A stretch of DNA of 64,000 nucleotides. Origin: Haloferax marinum (GTDB lineage: Archaea; Halobacteriota; Halobacteria; Halobacteriales; Haloferacaceae). Below the pieces are notes generated by a model. The model made no database searches. It saw nothing but the letters and a program-made list of their open reading frames with translations, and was not told the DNA's origin. This document shows positions 8,440 through 18,013 of this stretch, one piece after another. The DNA lies in contig NZ_WKJQ01000001.1 in assembly GCF_009674625.1 (NCBI RefSeq), forward strand, positions 1,426,001 to 1,490,000, read 5' to 3'. The position numbers were made by a program, and so were the translations under genes. The first letter of the stretch is position 1. Every line of letters starts with the position of its first letter.

Positions 8440-9882
8440 ATGTCAGGAGAACGCTCCAGTCGAGCCATCCGACGCGCAGCCGAAGTGTACGGGTTCTCCC
8501 TCGACGACGAGGGAGTCGAAAGATACGTGGCGGAACTCGACGCGACGGCCGAGGCGCTCGGGATGCTCGAAGCGACCGACCCTGCCGCCGAGCCAGCGAC
8601 CGAAGTGGACGAGGGAGACGACCCCCACAACGCCATCCGATACAGCTTCTCACTTCCAGGCGATGACGCGGCGAGCGGACCGCTCTCGAACTACCGACTC
8701 GGTGTGAAGGATAACCTCGCCGTCGCCGGCGTGCCGATGACCTGCGGGTCGGCGGCGCTGTCGTACACCCCCGACTACCACGCGACGGTCGTGCAGCGAC
8801 TCGTCGACGCCGGCGGCGACGTCCGCGCGACGACCAACATGGACGAGTTCGCGTTCTTCACGACGGGCGAAACCTGTGCGCATGGTCCAATCGGGAACCC
8901 CGCCGTCGATGGCGCGGTTCCCGGTGGGTCGTCGAGCGGCAGTGGAGCGGCGGTCGCTGCGGGACATCTCGACGCCGCGCTCGGCAGCGACACGGGCGGG
9001 AGCGTCCGAATCCCCGCGTCGTACTGCGGTATCGTTGGACTGAAACCGACTCACCGCTCGGTCTCTCGGTTCGGATTCGTCGACCTCGCCCCGTCGCTCG
9101 ACCAGGTCGGTGTCCTGGCAACGTCGGTCAAACTGGCAGGAGACGTGTTCGAGACGGTCGCCGGTCCGGACATCCGTGACCCTTCGACGCTTGGGATGCC
9201 GACGCCAGACGTGAGCGTCCCAGACACCGTCGACAGCCTTCAGGTTGGTGTCGTCGAAGAGGCGATGACCGACGCCGACCCGTCCGTTCGAGAACAGGTA
9301 GACGCCACCGTCGAGGCGCTCGCAGACGCTGGCGTGGTCGTCGACCGAATCTCACTCCCGACGTTCAGAGTCACACCGCTGGCGGTCTTGGCGACATCCA
9401 ACGTCGAGTTCGCCCGCCTCGTGGCAGACAACGGCCAGGTGTACGGGACGGGGACGGGCTACAGCGAGGGCCTCCGGACGGCACTCGACGACCTCGACTC
9501 CAGCCGACTTGGCGACAACGTCGTTGGCCAACTTCTCGTAGGCGGTGGACTCCTCGAAACGACGGGCGGGAACCACTACGTCGCCGCCCAGCGCGTTCGT
9601 GAAACGTTCACTCGAGAGGTCGACGACGCCCTCGCGGCGTACGACGCGCTCGTGCTCCCGACGACGCCGACGACGGCACCGTCGTTCGGGACTGTGACCG
9701 ACCAAGAAGCATTCGTTCGGACGATTTCGCACACGGCACCGTTCAACCTCACAGGGAATCCAGCGCTGTCTGTTCCCTGTGGGACTGCAGACGGCCGGCC
9801 CGTTGGGTGTCAGTTCGTGACCGCCCGACACGACGAGTCGACCGCGCTCGCCCTCGGGTCGGCCGTCGAGCGGTCGTCGTAA
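8440..9882 (+). CDS. Amidase signature family enzyme
   Basis: The product is 480 aa. A helical N-terminal segment of about 70 residues precedes the amidase signature domain. The Ser-cisSer-Lys triad is visible: Lys in GVKDNLAVAG, and the serines in PGGSSSGSGAAVAAG and GSDTGGSVRIPA. C-terminal elements include LPTTPTTAPSFG and FNLTGNPALSVPCG. The family hydrolyses amides or acts as the GatA subunit of the tRNA amidotransferase. This gene stands alone with no gatB or gatC, so I call it a general amidase of unknown substrate. It converges on the transducer gene. Confidence 0.85.
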   Translation: MSGERSSRAIRRAAEVYGFSLDDEGVERYVAELDATAEALGMLEATDPAAEPATEVDEGDDPHNAIRYSFSLPGDDAASGPLSNYRLGVKDNLAVAGVPMTCGSAALSYTPDYHATVVQRLVDAGGDVRATTNMDEFAFFTTGETCAHGPIGNPAVDGAVPGGSSSGSGAAVAAGHLDAALGSDTGGSVRIPASYCGIVGLKPTHRSVSRFGFVDLAPSLDQVGVLATSVKLAGDVFETVAGPDIRDPSTLGMPTPDVSVPDTVDSLQVGVVEEAMTDADPSVREQVDATVEALADAGVVVDRISLPTFRVTPLAVLATSNVEFARLVADNGQVYGTGTGYSEGLRTALDDLDSSRLGDNVVGQLLVGGGLLETTGGNHYVAAQRVRETFTREVDDALAAYDALVLPTTPTTAPSFGTVTDQEAFVRTISHTAPFNLTGNPALSVPCGTADGRPVGCQFVTARHDESTALALGSAVERSS

Positions 9883-9922
9883 CTGTGTCGTAGCGTCACT
9901 CGTCGACCGAGTTATCCCGTTT

Positions 9923-11530
9923 TCATTCCGCCTCGATGACCTCGAACGACTCGACGAGCCCCTCGAGGTTCGCCGCACGAGACGAGAGTATGGTGGCCTG
10001 TTCGGCGAGGTCGTCGATAGAGTCCGACTGACGGTCGGCCGTCTCGACGACCAGTTGTGACTGTCCCGTCGTCTCCTCGGAGATGTTCGCCACGTCGTCT
10101 ACGCGCATGGCGATATCCTGGGCCGACGTCGCCTGTTGGTCTGTCGCAGCACTCACTTCGGCCACGCTCGCGTCGATGTCTGTAACCATCTCCACGATAG
10201 ACTCGAACTCTGCGATGGCGTCACTAACCGTCTCGAGACTCCCGGAAACCTGTTGGTTCATCTTCCGGACGTCGGCGAGCGTCTCTTCGGAGTGGGCCGT
10301 GATGTCCGCGATGAGAGACGACACTTCGTCTGCGGAGTCTCGCGTCTCTTCTGCCAGCGACTTGACTTCCTGTGCGACGACACCGAACCCGTCGCCTGCC
10401 TCGCCGGCGTGTGCCGCCTCGATGGAGGCGTTGATGGCGAGCAGGTCCGTCTGCGATCCGACGCGGTCGATGAACGCGGCGATTTCGTCTATCTCCTCGA
10501 TGCCGTCTGCGAGTTCTTCGACTGCGATCGCCGTCTCGTCGATGCGTTCTTCGACGGTGTCTAACTCTTGGATGGCCTCGGTTGCTGCGTCTCTGCCGAC
10601 TGCACCCCGTTCGGCCGCCGTCTCTGCGGTGTGGGCAACTTCGTCCGCCGAGGCAGCGATCTCTTCGACTGTCGCCGAGAGCGTGTTGAGTTCGTCAGCG
10701 ACCGTCTGGAGATGCTCTGTCTGCGACCCTGCGCCGTCGGAGATTTCGACCACTGCCGTCGCGACTTCTTCGCTGGCGGTGTTCGCTCGCTGCACGTGTT
10801 CCTGTGCGGCGTCACTCATCTGCGAGACTTCCGCTGCGAACGACTGTACCTCACCAATCGTCTCAGAGAGCGTATAGACGAGTTCGTTGTACGTCTCTGC
10901 GACTGCTTCGTATCGGTCGTCGTCGACGCCCCAGTCGGCGGTATCGATGGTCGCTGTGAGGTCGCCCGCTTGTGCGCGGGAGGTCGCTTCGGCGAACGCT
11001 TCGACGAGATGTTGCAGGTTGCGGGTGTAATCTGCGAGGTCACGTTGCATCCGGTCGAGTGCGTCGCCGAACTCACCCGGCATCTGCTCGTCGAGTGACG
11101 GGTGGTCGAAGTCCTGGTCGGCCAGTGCGGACGCTTGTGAGGCGACGATAGAGAGGTGGTTGTGCATCGACGCGAAGTCCGACGAGAGCGCCGCGACTTC
11201 GTCGGTCCCGCCGATGTCTGGTGGTGCCGTCGAGAGGTTACCAGCCGCGACTTCCGAAGCAGACGTAGAGATGGCCTCGATTGGGTTCGCGATGTCCTTG
11301 CGTGCGATGAGGATGGTGTTCCCGAACGCGAGTACTGCACCCCCGAACAGCGCCACAGTGAACACGAATCTGGTGGTCCCGCTCACGACCCACGGAAGGA
11401 CGGCCTGTCCGAGGGACATGACGAACTGGATGCCGACGGCGGCGACGATTTTCCGTTCGACAGAGTCAGACACACCAAGTGCGTCCATACTGCCCCAGAG
11501 TAATCGTTCGTATGCCGAGAAGATGCGCAT
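9923..11530 (-). CDS. Methyl-accepting chemotaxis transducer (Htr type)
   Basis: The product is 535 aa. Two membrane helices lie at about residues 27-47 and 51-72, with almost no external loop between them, so the sensed signal must be inside the cell, in the membrane, or come from a partner protein. A HAMP segment follows ([20 protein letters not shown]), then a long coiled-coil signalling domain. Its conserved tip includes [20 protein letters not shown] and [15 protein letters not shown], which contacts CheA and CheW. Glu/Gln pairs flanking the tip are probable methylation sites. No che genes or sensory partner gene are adjacent. A TATA-like box lies 26 bp upstream of the ATG. Confidence 0.93.
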   Translation of the reverse strand: MRIFSAYERLLWGSMDALGVSDSVERKIVAAVGIQFVMSLGQAVLPWVVSGTTRFVFTVALFGGAVLAFGNTILIARKDIANPIEAISTSASEVAAGNLSTAPPDIGGTDEVAALSSDFASMHNHLSIVASQASALADQDFDHPSLDEQMPGEFGDALDRMQRDLADYTRNLQHLVEAFAEATSRAQAGDLTATIDTADWGVDDDRYEAVAETYNELVYTLSETIGEVQSFAAEVSQMSDAAQEHVQRANTASEEVATAVVEISDGAGSQTEHLQTVADELNTLSATVEEIAASADEVAHTAETAAERGAVGRDAATEAIQELDTVEERIDETAIAVEELADGIEEIDEIAAFIDRVGSQTDLLAINASIEAAHAGEAGDGFGVVAQEVKSLAEETRDSADEVSSLIADITAHSEETLADVRKMNQQVSGSLETVSDAIAEFESIVEMVTDIDASVAEVSAATDQQATSAQDIAMRVDDVANISEETTGQSQLVVETADRQSDSIDDLAEQATILSSRAANLEGLVESFEVIEAE

Positions 11531-11551
11531 ACACCAGCGTTTTCAGAATTG

Positions 11552-11559
11552 AGTATAAG
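11552..11559 (-). promoter_or_regulatory. TATA box of the transducer gene
   Basis: On the minus strand the sequence cttatact is centred 26 bp before the ATG at 11530, an almost ideal haloarchaeal TATA box for a leaderless transcript. Confidence 0.6.
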
Positions 11560-11721
11560 TTCTGGAGCGTGTTCTCGCATACTGAGAACAGATTTGTCAA
11601 TCAAGAGAGACAGGTTCTCAAAGATGAGACCAGAGACGAGGAGCATCTCTCGTCTGTTTGCTGACTCGTGTTCCACACCGAGACAGCGCATACTTTTCCG
11701 GTGGGACAGAGAGACACCCAC

Positions 11722-12816
11722 ATGAACGAACTCACCGACCTCACTACCGACCTCGTCTCGATACCCAGTCACGAAGACGAGACTGCCGCTGGCGACTTCA
11801 TCGAGGCGTGGTTGCGAGCAGAGACGGACGCGGAAGTGACGAGAGACGGCGTTGGGAACGTCGTCGCTCGGGTCAACCCCGGCGTCGGTGAGTCACTGGC
11901 GCTCGTCGGGCACCACGACGTGGTTCCACCGGCAGAACGACAACTGACCGACGACGGTGAGTACATCGTCGAAACCCGCGATGGACGAATCTACGGGCGC
12001 GGCGCGGCCGACATGAAAGGCGCAGACGTGGCCGCCATGCTCGCCTTCCGAGACGCCGCGGAGTCCGCAACGAACGAAGTCGTCTTCGCGTCGTTCGTCG
12101 ACGAAGAACTCGGTGGAAACGGTGTCCGGAGCGCCCTCGACGATGGACTCTCACTCGACTACGCCGTCGTCGCCGAAGGCTCGACGAACTACTCCGGACC
12201 GAACCGAACAGACCTCGTCGTGGCCCACCGTGGCCGCCGGGCGAGCGTCCTCGAAGTCACCGGAACTGCGTGCCACGCGAGCGAACCGGAGAAAGGCGAG
12301 AACGCCATCTACCGCGCCTGCGACGCCGTCGACATCGTCCGAGAACTGGACGTTCCCGACAGCGAAGTCCTCGGAAACGCCGTCTCGGGGAGCATCGCAG
12401 TCACCGAAATCGATGGCGGGAGCGCGTGGAACGTCATCCCCGACGAGTGTTCGGTCATCATCGACGAGCGAACCGTCCCCGGTGGGTACGCCGACCTCGC
12501 ACAGACTGAATCCATCGAGGGCGTCGAGTGGGTCGTCGAACAGGACCTCCCGCCGATGGCATGCGACGACGCCGAGTTCGCCGAGCGAGTGTTCGACGCG
12601 GCCAAACGAGTCCACGACGCACGAGGCGACGACGCGCCCGAACAGGTGACGAAACCCCACGCCACCGACGCCGGCTGGTTGGCCCAGGAAGGGACGACGT
12701 GTGTCGTCTACGGGCCGTCTGAACCCGGCGAAGCGCACACGAAGAACGAGAGCGTCTCGCTGGACGTGCTGGAGCGGTGTTACGAGACGTATCGTGCCAC
12801 TCTGGAGGAGTGGTGA
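11722..12816 (+). CDS. M20 family metallopeptidase (ArgE/DapE-like)
   Basis: The product is 364 aa. It has the metal-binding pattern of the M20 family: His and Asp in LVGHHDVVPP, Asp in YGRGAADMKGADVAA, the catalytic/metal Glu pair in SFVDEELGGNG, Glu in VVAEGSTN, and the late His in GEAHTKNE. It also has the dimerisation-domain region with TACHASEPEKGENA. Relatives include succinyl-diaminopimelate desuccinylase and acetylornithine/acetyl-lysine deacetylases. Haloarchaea lack diaminopimelate cell walls and there is no arginine or lysine gene beside it, so the substrate is left open. The ATG at 11722 begins the family's first helix. Confidence 0.88.
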   Translation: MNELTDLTTDLVSIPSHEDETAAGDFIEAWLRAETDAEVTRDGVGNVVARVNPGVGESLALVGHHDVVPPAERQLTDDGEYIVETRDGRIYGRGAADMKGADVAAMLAFRDAAESATNEVVFASFVDEELGGNGVRSALDDGLSLDYAVVAEGSTNYSGPNRTDLVVAHRGRRASVLEVTGTACHASEPEKGENAIYRACDAVDIVRELDVPDSEVLGNAVSGSIAVTEIDGGSAWNVIPDECSVIIDERTVPGGYADLAQTESIEGVEWVVEQDLPPMACDDAEFAERVFDAAKRVHDARGDDAPEQVTKPHATDAGWLAQEGTTCVVYGPSEPGEAHTKNESVSLDVLERCYETYRATLEEW

Positions 12817-13099
12817 CACCTGTCGTTTCGGCGGTGACGAAGACGAGAGTGCCGGAACGAGGAGGAGTCCGAGACCGGCCAAGAGGAACCAACTCGGCCA
12901 CGGTAAACTCGATTTTTATCGAAAACGCGACGGCAGTCGGGACTGGGTGGGACTGACAGCAAAGTTACTTGAACGCTGTTCCGAGGCCGGTGAGGAGCGA
13001 TGGGACGCCACAGGGCCGACGACGCCCAACTCGTCAAAACCCTCACCGAAACCCCCGTCTCCTGCGTTTTAATATCTCCCCGCCCCGACCCGATACCAT

Positions 13100-14608
13100 A
13101 TGGCAGCAACCTCCACGGAAGACGCGTCGGCGTACGACCAACTGCTCGCGAAGTACAAGCGAATCGCCAACGTCGAGAACGCCGGTGGCATCCTCTCGTG
13201 GGACCAGCAGGTGATGATGCCCGACGAAGGGACGCCCGCGCGTTCCCAGCAGATGTCGGCGCTCTCCGCGCTCAGTCACGACCTCCTCACCGACGACGAG
13301 TTCGGAGAACTGCTCGAAGCGGCGGAGGCGGACGACCCGACGGACGAACAGGCCGATGTCCTCCGAGAACTCCGTCGTGACTACGAACGCGCCGTGCGCG
13401 TCCCGAACGACCTCGTCGAACAGATTTCGGCGGCGGCGTCCGAAGCGATTCCGGCGTGGAAGCAGGCGAAGGCCGAAGACGACTTCGACACGTTCGCGCC
13501 CCACCTGGAGAAACACGTCGAACTGAAGCGACAGTACGCCGAACACATCGACCCCGACCGCGACGCCTACGAGGTGCTGTTCGAGGATTACGAACCGTGT
13601 CTCCCACTCGACCAGGCAGAGGAGATTCTCGACGAAGTGCGCGAAGTCCTCGTCGAGATGATCGCGGAGATTCGTGAGTCGGACGTCGACCTCGCCGTGG
13701 ACGCCTTCGAAGGCGAGTTCCCGGCCGACGAGCAGGAAGCACTCGTCCGCGACGCGCTCTCGACGCTCGGGTATCCGTGGGACCGTGGCCGTCTCGACAC
13801 CGCACCGCACCCGTTCTCGTCGGGGACGCAGTTCGACGCCCGCGTGACCACGCGCTACGACGAGTCCGACCCCCTCGGGTCGCTTTTTTCGACCATCCAC
13901 GAGTTCGGCCACGCACTCTACACCCTCGGCCTGCCGGACGAACACTACGCGACGCCCCTCGGAGAGGACCGCAACCTGTCGGTCCACGAGTCGCAGTCGC
14001 GTCTCTGGGAGAACCACGTCGGGCGCTCGCGCGCCTTCTGGCAGCACTTCCTGCCGACGTTCACCGAACACTTCCCCGAAGTCGATGGAACGGTCGAAGA
14101 AGTCTACGAAGCGGCGAATCAGGTGTACGAGGACAACTTCATCCGCGTCGAAGCGGACGAACTGACCTACCACCTGCACATCGTCATCCGGTTCGAACTC
14201 GAGCGTGCACTCATCTCCGGCGACCTCGCCGTCGAGGACGTCCCGGAGGCGTGGAACGACAAGTACGAAGAGTATCTCGGCATCCGTCCGGAGACCGACT
14301 CCGAAGGCTGTCTGCAGGACATTCACTGGGCCTACGGCAACTTCGGCTACTTCCCGACGTACTCTCTCGGCTCTATCATGTCTGCGCAGTTGTTCGCCGC
14401 TGCAGAGGAGGACATCGACGAACTCGACCAGAAGATTGCAGACGGCGAGTTCGCCGACCTACGCGAGTGGCTGCGCGAGAACGTCCACCAGTACGGCCGC
14501 CGCTACGAGACGAACGACCTGGTGAACCGTGCGACTGGAAAAGACTTCGCCGCCGACGACTTCCTCGACTACGTGGAGACGAAGTACAGCGCACTGTACG
14601 ACCTGTAG
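13100..14608 (+). CDS. M32 family carboxypeptidase (Taq type)
   Basis: The product is 502 aa, the normal M32 length. It is almost all helical and carries the zinc motif HEFGH in FSTIHEFGHALYTLG, with the third ligand Glu in HESQSRLWENHVGRS. Other family signatures are GGILSWDQQVMMP near the N-terminus and PTYSLGSIMSAQLF near the C-terminus. These are soluble metallocarboxypeptidases that remove a broad range of C-terminal residues. The upstream 283 bp holds only an AT-rich stretch (gttttaatatc) at about 13067-13077, about 28 bp before the start, a plausible TATA box. Confidence 0.95.
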   Translation: MAATSTEDASAYDQLLAKYKRIANVENAGGILSWDQQVMMPDEGTPARSQQMSALSALSHDLLTDDEFGELLEAAEADDPTDEQADVLRELRRDYERAVRVPNDLVEQISAAASEAIPAWKQAKAEDDFDTFAPHLEKHVELKRQYAEHIDPDRDAYEVLFEDYEPCLPLDQAEEILDEVREVLVEMIAEIRESDVDLAVDAFEGEFPADEQEALVRDALSTLGYPWDRGRLDTAPHPFSSGTQFDARVTTRYDESDPLGSLFSTIHEFGHALYTLGLPDEHYATPLGEDRNLSVHESQSRLWENHVGRSRAFWQHFLPTFTEHFPEVDGTVEEVYEAANQVYEDNFIRVEADELTYHLHIVIRFELERALISGDLAVEDVPEAWNDKYEEYLGIRPETDSEGCLQDIHWAYGNFGYFPTYSLGSIMSAQLFAAAEEDIDELDQKIADGEFADLREWLRENVHQYGRRYETNDLVNRATGKDFAADDFLDYVETKYSALYDL

Positions 14609-14663
14609 TACAGCGAGATAGTCTCCCTCGTTGATTCTCGGAAGCTCACAACCTCCGTAGGAA

Positions 14664-14672
14664 CTAAATATA
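14664..14672 (+). promoter_or_regulatory. TATA box of the 58-aa zinc-finger gene
   Basis: The tract ctaaatata is centred about 27 bp before the ATG at 14695 and supports that start as the beginning of a leaderless mRNA. Confidence 0.6.
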
Positions 14673-14694
14673 GGCATGTCATACCATACCATGT

Positions 14695-14871
14695 ATGGCC
14701 TCAGCACCCAGTGACGACATGTTCGATCAGTTTTTGGCTGACCGCGGTCACGAGACAGAACCGGTACGCTGGGACCGATCCTATAACAAACTGCAATGCC
14801 CCGACTGTGGGGCGTTGCACGACATGGGCGCGGCGACATGCACCGTATGCGGCTGGTCGCCGGAGGCCTAA
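14695..14871 (+). CDS. 58-residue zinc-finger protein (HVO_0416-like)
   Basis: This short gene starts at ATG 14695 and ends at TAA 14869-14871. The peptide begins MASAPSDDMFDQFLADRG and then has two CxxC knuckles, CPDC and CTVC, 12 residues apart and followed by GWSP. This is the arrangement of the single-zinc-finger micro-proteins common in haloarchaea. From memory it closely resembles the family named after H. volcanii HVO_0416. The function is unknown; such proteins often affect motility or biofilm phenotypes. A TATA box 27 bp upstream and a hairpin 41 bp downstream make it a self-contained unit between the M32 peptidase and the helicase. Confidence 0.85.
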   Translation: MASAPSDDMFDQFLADRGHETEPVRWDRSYNKLQCPDCGALHDMGAATCTVCGWSPEA

Positions 14872-14911
14872 CGCGTCCGACGGCTGACCACGCCAGAGCA
14901 CCTGTTCTCGA

Positions 14912-14935
14912 CACACCCCACATAGTGGGGGTGTG
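14912..14935 (+). terminator. Hairpin after the small zinc-finger gene
   Basis: The arms cacacccc (14912-14919) and ggggtgtg (14928-14935) are perfect inverted repeats around an 8-nt loop, 41 bp after the stop codon and 94 bp before the helicase gene. There is no T-run after it. Confidence 0.4.
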
Positions 14936-15028
14936 CTGCGAACGCCCGGCCCGTCGAATCGATTCCGGGCGCGTTCGCCCTCGTCTGAAGCACGTCGTTT
15001 ATCACCGATAAGGCCGTGAACGTGCACA

Positions 15029-16879
15029 ATGAGCGAATCCGACGTGACCGTCACCCGACTATTCGGGGGTCCGGGGAGCGGGAAAACCACGGCCCTACTC
15101 GACAGGGTCGAATCAATTCTCGAACAAGACGACGTTACCATCCGCGACATTCTCGTCGTCTCGTACACTCGTGCCGCAGCGTCCGAGGTCCGTGAGCGAC
15201 TCGCAGAACGGCTCGACATCAACCCACGTTCGCTGAAAGGGAACGTCTCGACGATGCACGCGAAGGCGTACGAGCTGCTGGGTCTCTCACGCAACGACGT
15301 GGTCGGCGAGAAGGACAAAGAGGAGTTCTGTAAAGAGTACGGCATCGAGTTCCAGGACGAGTACAGCGGTGCCGGCCGTCGGACGGCCCGTTCGACAACC
15401 ATCGGCAACAAGATTATCGCGACGAGTCAGTGGCTTCAGCGGACGCGCCGCGACGTCGCCGACTGGTACGACGTCCCCTTCCAGTGGAACGTCGAAGAAG
15501 TCCGTCTCCCCCCCGAAATCGACCCGAACGCACAGGAAGGCAACAAGTACACGCCGACGTGGCCCTCCTCCGACGACCGAATCGACATCCCCGAGGCCAT
15601 CCGTGCGTGGCGCGCCTACAAGGGCGAACACGGTCTCGTCGGCTTCGCAGACATGCTCGAACGGGTCAAACAGCGTTCGCTCGTCCCGAACGTCGATTAC
15701 CTCGTCATCGACGAGTTCCAGGACATCACGACGCTCCAGTACGACGTGTATCAGGAGTGGAAACCCCACATGAAGGGTGTCCTCATCGCCGGTGACGACG
15801 ACCAGGTCGTCTACGCGTGGCAGGGTGCAGACCCGAACCTGCTTCTCGACGCCCAGCGTGACCACGACGAGATTCTGCCGAACTCCTACCGTCTCCCGTC
15901 GAACGTGCTCAACGTCGTCAACCGCGAGATTCGACACATCGACAAGCGACAGGAGAAAGACCTCAAACCCCGCAAAGAAGGCGGGTCCGTCGAAGCGGTC
16001 GAGAGTCCGTCGATGCTCGAACTCGCGCGAAACGTCCGCTACACCGTCGAGCAAGACGACGGGACCATCATGGTCCTCTTCCGTGCGCGCTACCAGATGT
16101 TCCAGTTCATCGACGAGTTCCTCCCGTCTGGCATCCCCTTCTCGACGCTCACTGACCAGCGGATGTGGACCGACCGTCTCACCCAGTACGTCCGCGCCGT
16201 CGAGGCGATGGAGGCCGACGAGCCAGTCGACGGACTGGAAGCACGGCGTCTCGCCGACATGCTCCAAGACTCCGCGTTCGGAACGAACGACCGCGACGAC
16301 CTGTTCGACGCCATCGACGAGCGACAAGAAGAAGCAGGCGTCGACGACATCACGGAACTCGAGTTCACACCGAAGGAGATCAAGAACTTCGCACCGTTCG
16401 CGCCCAACGGAAGCGCCGCCTCGGACATGGTCCGCAAGGTGACGAGTTTCCAGCGAAAATCCGTCGACGCGTACTTCTCGGGTGACTACGAGGGCATGGA
16501 CCCCAACCGCGTCCGTGTCGGCACCATCCACTCCGCGAAGGGTCGCGAAGCAGACCACGTGTTCATGGCGACGGACCTGACCGAGAAGGTCGTCGAGCAG
16601 ATGGCCGCGTCCGTCAGCGACGAAGAACTCGAAGCACGCGGAATCGAGGAGTTCACGTCCGCGACGAGTCCCGTCCCGCTCATCACGGACAACGAGCGCC
16701 GTGTCTTCTACGTCGGGATGTCTCGTGCCCGTGAGCGACTCATCATCCTCGAAAACCTCGTCAGCGGGGCACCGACGCTCCCCATCAGCGTCCTCCTCCA
16801 CAACGAGATTCGCGACGAGGACACGCAGGAACTCGTCGAAGCGGCACAGGAACCCCCAGCGCCCGAACCCGAGGCGTAA
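15029..16879 (+). CDS. UvrD/Rep-family superfamily 1 DNA helicase
   Basis: The product is 616 aa. The SF1A motifs appear in order: Walker A GGPGSGKTT at residues 13-21, motif Ia VVSYTRAAASEVRERL, Walker B VDYLVIDEFQD, motif III IAGDDDQVVYAWQGAD, motif IV-like NSYRLPSNV, motif V VGTIHSAKGREADHV and motif VI VFYVGMSRARERL. It is a 3'-5' DNA translocase of the type used in repair and replication restart. It is shorter than bacterial UvrD, as usual for haloarchaeal members. A TATA-like tract (tttatc) lies about 28 bp upstream. The M24-fold gene follows 6 bp after its stop, so the two are probably co-transcribed. Confidence 0.93.
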   Translation: MSESDVTVTRLFGGPGSGKTTALLDRVESILEQDDVTIRDILVVSYTRAAASEVRERLAERLDINPRSLKGNVSTMHAKAYELLGLSRNDVVGEKDKEEFCKEYGIEFQDEYSGAGRRTARSTTIGNKIIATSQWLQRTRRDVADWYDVPFQWNVEEVRLPPEIDPNAQEGNKYTPTWPSSDDRIDIPEAIRAWRAYKGEHGLVGFADMLERVKQRSLVPNVDYLVIDEFQDITTLQYDVYQEWKPHMKGVLIAGDDDQVVYAWQGADPNLLLDAQRDHDEILPNSYRLPSNVLNVVNREIRHIDKRQEKDLKPRKEGGSVEAVESPSMLELARNVRYTVEQDDGTIMVLFRARYQMFQFIDEFLPSGIPFSTLTDQRMWTDRLTQYVRAVEAMEADEPVDGLEARRLADMLQDSAFGTNDRDDLFDAIDERQEEAGVDDITELEFTPKEIKNFAPFAPNGSAASDMVRKVTSFQRKSVDAYFSGDYEGMDPNRVRVGTIHSAKGREADHVFMATDLTEKVVEQMAASVSDEELEARGIEEFTSATSPVPLITDNERRVFYVGMSRARERLIILENLVSGAPTLPISVLLHNEIRDEDTQELVEAAQEPPAPEPEA

Positions 16880-16885
16880 TCACCG

Positions 16886-17995
16886 ATGCCGCCCGGTCCC
16901 CGCGGTGGCGACGCCATCGACGCCGCCATCGACGACAGCGGCGCGATTGGGTTCGTCTCGGTCTGTCGCGGCGACGACCCGACGAGTCGGTATCTGACTG
17001 GACTCGACGCCGAGTTCGACGTCGTCTACGTGCGCCTCCCCGGTGAGACGCATCTGCGCGTCCCGTCGACGGTCGACATTCCAGACGGAGACGCCGCGTC
17101 GATTCGTGTGGACGACCGACCGGCCGGACAGGCCGCCGCGGCAGTCCTCGCAGCCCAAGCAGAGACGGGGACGGTACTCACACCACAGACGGTTCCGCAC
17201 GACGCCGCGCTCCACCTCGAATCGGCAGGCTACGAACTGTCGTCGACGACAGCAGTCCAGGACGCACGAGCCACGAAAGACGCCGCCGAACTGGACGCTA
17301 TCGAGGGAGTACAACGGGCCGCAAAGCGCGCCATCAGCGCTGCGGCAGTCATCCTCGCGGACGCGCACGTCGAAGACGAGGCGCTGGTCTGGAGCGACGC
17401 ACCCCTCTCGACAGAGCGAATCCGGCGACAGGTGAACGCGACACTCGCCGTCGAAGGCGTCGACTCCGCGGGGGCGACGACAGTGACGACTGGCACCCGC
17501 GGAGGGCGCGAATCGGCGGTCGAACTCGTCCCCGGAGAACCAATCGTCGTCTCGGTGTCACCCCGTGGCCCCACAGGATACCGTGGTGCGCTCGCTCGAA
17601 CCTTCGTCGTCGACGCCGACGGCGGGTGGGAACGACGTGCGCACGTAGCCTGTGCCGCCGCCCGCGACGTGGCGCTCGTCGAGGCCGACCCCGGTGCAGA
17701 CGCTGGGTTCGTCGGGAGTGAGATTCGTGCCGAGACGGCCGCGTTCGGCTTTTCGATGGCCGACGAAGTGACGAGAGACGTCGGCGGCGGACTCGGTCTG
17801 TCGGCCAGAGAAGACCCACCACTCGACGGAGACGCCGAACTGGCCACAGGGAACGTCCTCAGAGTTCGGTCTGCAATCACGCACGCAACTCACGGGCGGG
17901 TCGAACTGACCGACGTGCTCGTCGTCGAAGACGACGGGCCACGATATCTCACCGACGCGCCGACGACCCTCGACCCGTCTCGCTGGACCGAGTAA
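16886..17995 (+). CDS. M24-fold (creatinase/prolidase-like) protein without metal ligands
   Basis: The product is 369 aa. The C-terminal half follows the pita-bread M24 fold: VVSVSPRGPTGYRGALARTFVV, then DVGGGLGLSARE, then GNVLRVRSA, then GRVELTDVLVVEDDG. Compared with the prolidase pattern, the two metal Asp residues, the metal His and the two metal Glu residues all appear replaced (Ser, Ala, Gly, Arg, Thr). It is therefore unlikely to be a peptidase of the usual kind, although automated annotation would call it M24 metallopeptidase. It lies 6 bp downstream of the UvrD-like helicase and is probably in the same operon. The alignment is by eye. Confidence 0.8.
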   Translation: MPPGPRGGDAIDAAIDDSGAIGFVSVCRGDDPTSRYLTGLDAEFDVVYVRLPGETHLRVPSTVDIPDGDAASIRVDDRPAGQAAAAVLAAQAETGTVLTPQTVPHDAALHLESAGYELSSTTAVQDARATKDAAELDAIEGVQRAAKRAISAAAVILADAHVEDEALVWSDAPLSTERIRRQVNATLAVEGVDSAGATTVTTGTRGGRESAVELVPGEPIVVSVSPRGPTGYRGALARTFVVDADGGWERRAHVACAAARDVALVEADPGADAGFVGSEIRAETAAFGFSMADEVTRDVGGGLGLSAREDPPLDGDAELATGNVLRVRSAITHATHGRVELTDVLVVEDDGPRYLTDAPTTLDPSRWTE

Positions 17996-18013
17996 CGACC
18001 ACAGTCGAGAACG

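Noticed and set aside
8440..9882. GatA subunit of the tRNA amidotransferase
   Set aside because: Family and catalytic triad fit, but there is a non-GatA-like helical N-terminus and no gatB or gatC beside it; a generic amidase call is safer.
12817..13099. Possible small membrane protein gene on the minus strand between the M20 and M32 genes
   Set aside because: A hydrophobic stretch (FLLAGLGLLLVPAL) is readable, but the frame has no usable start codon and hits a stop upstream.
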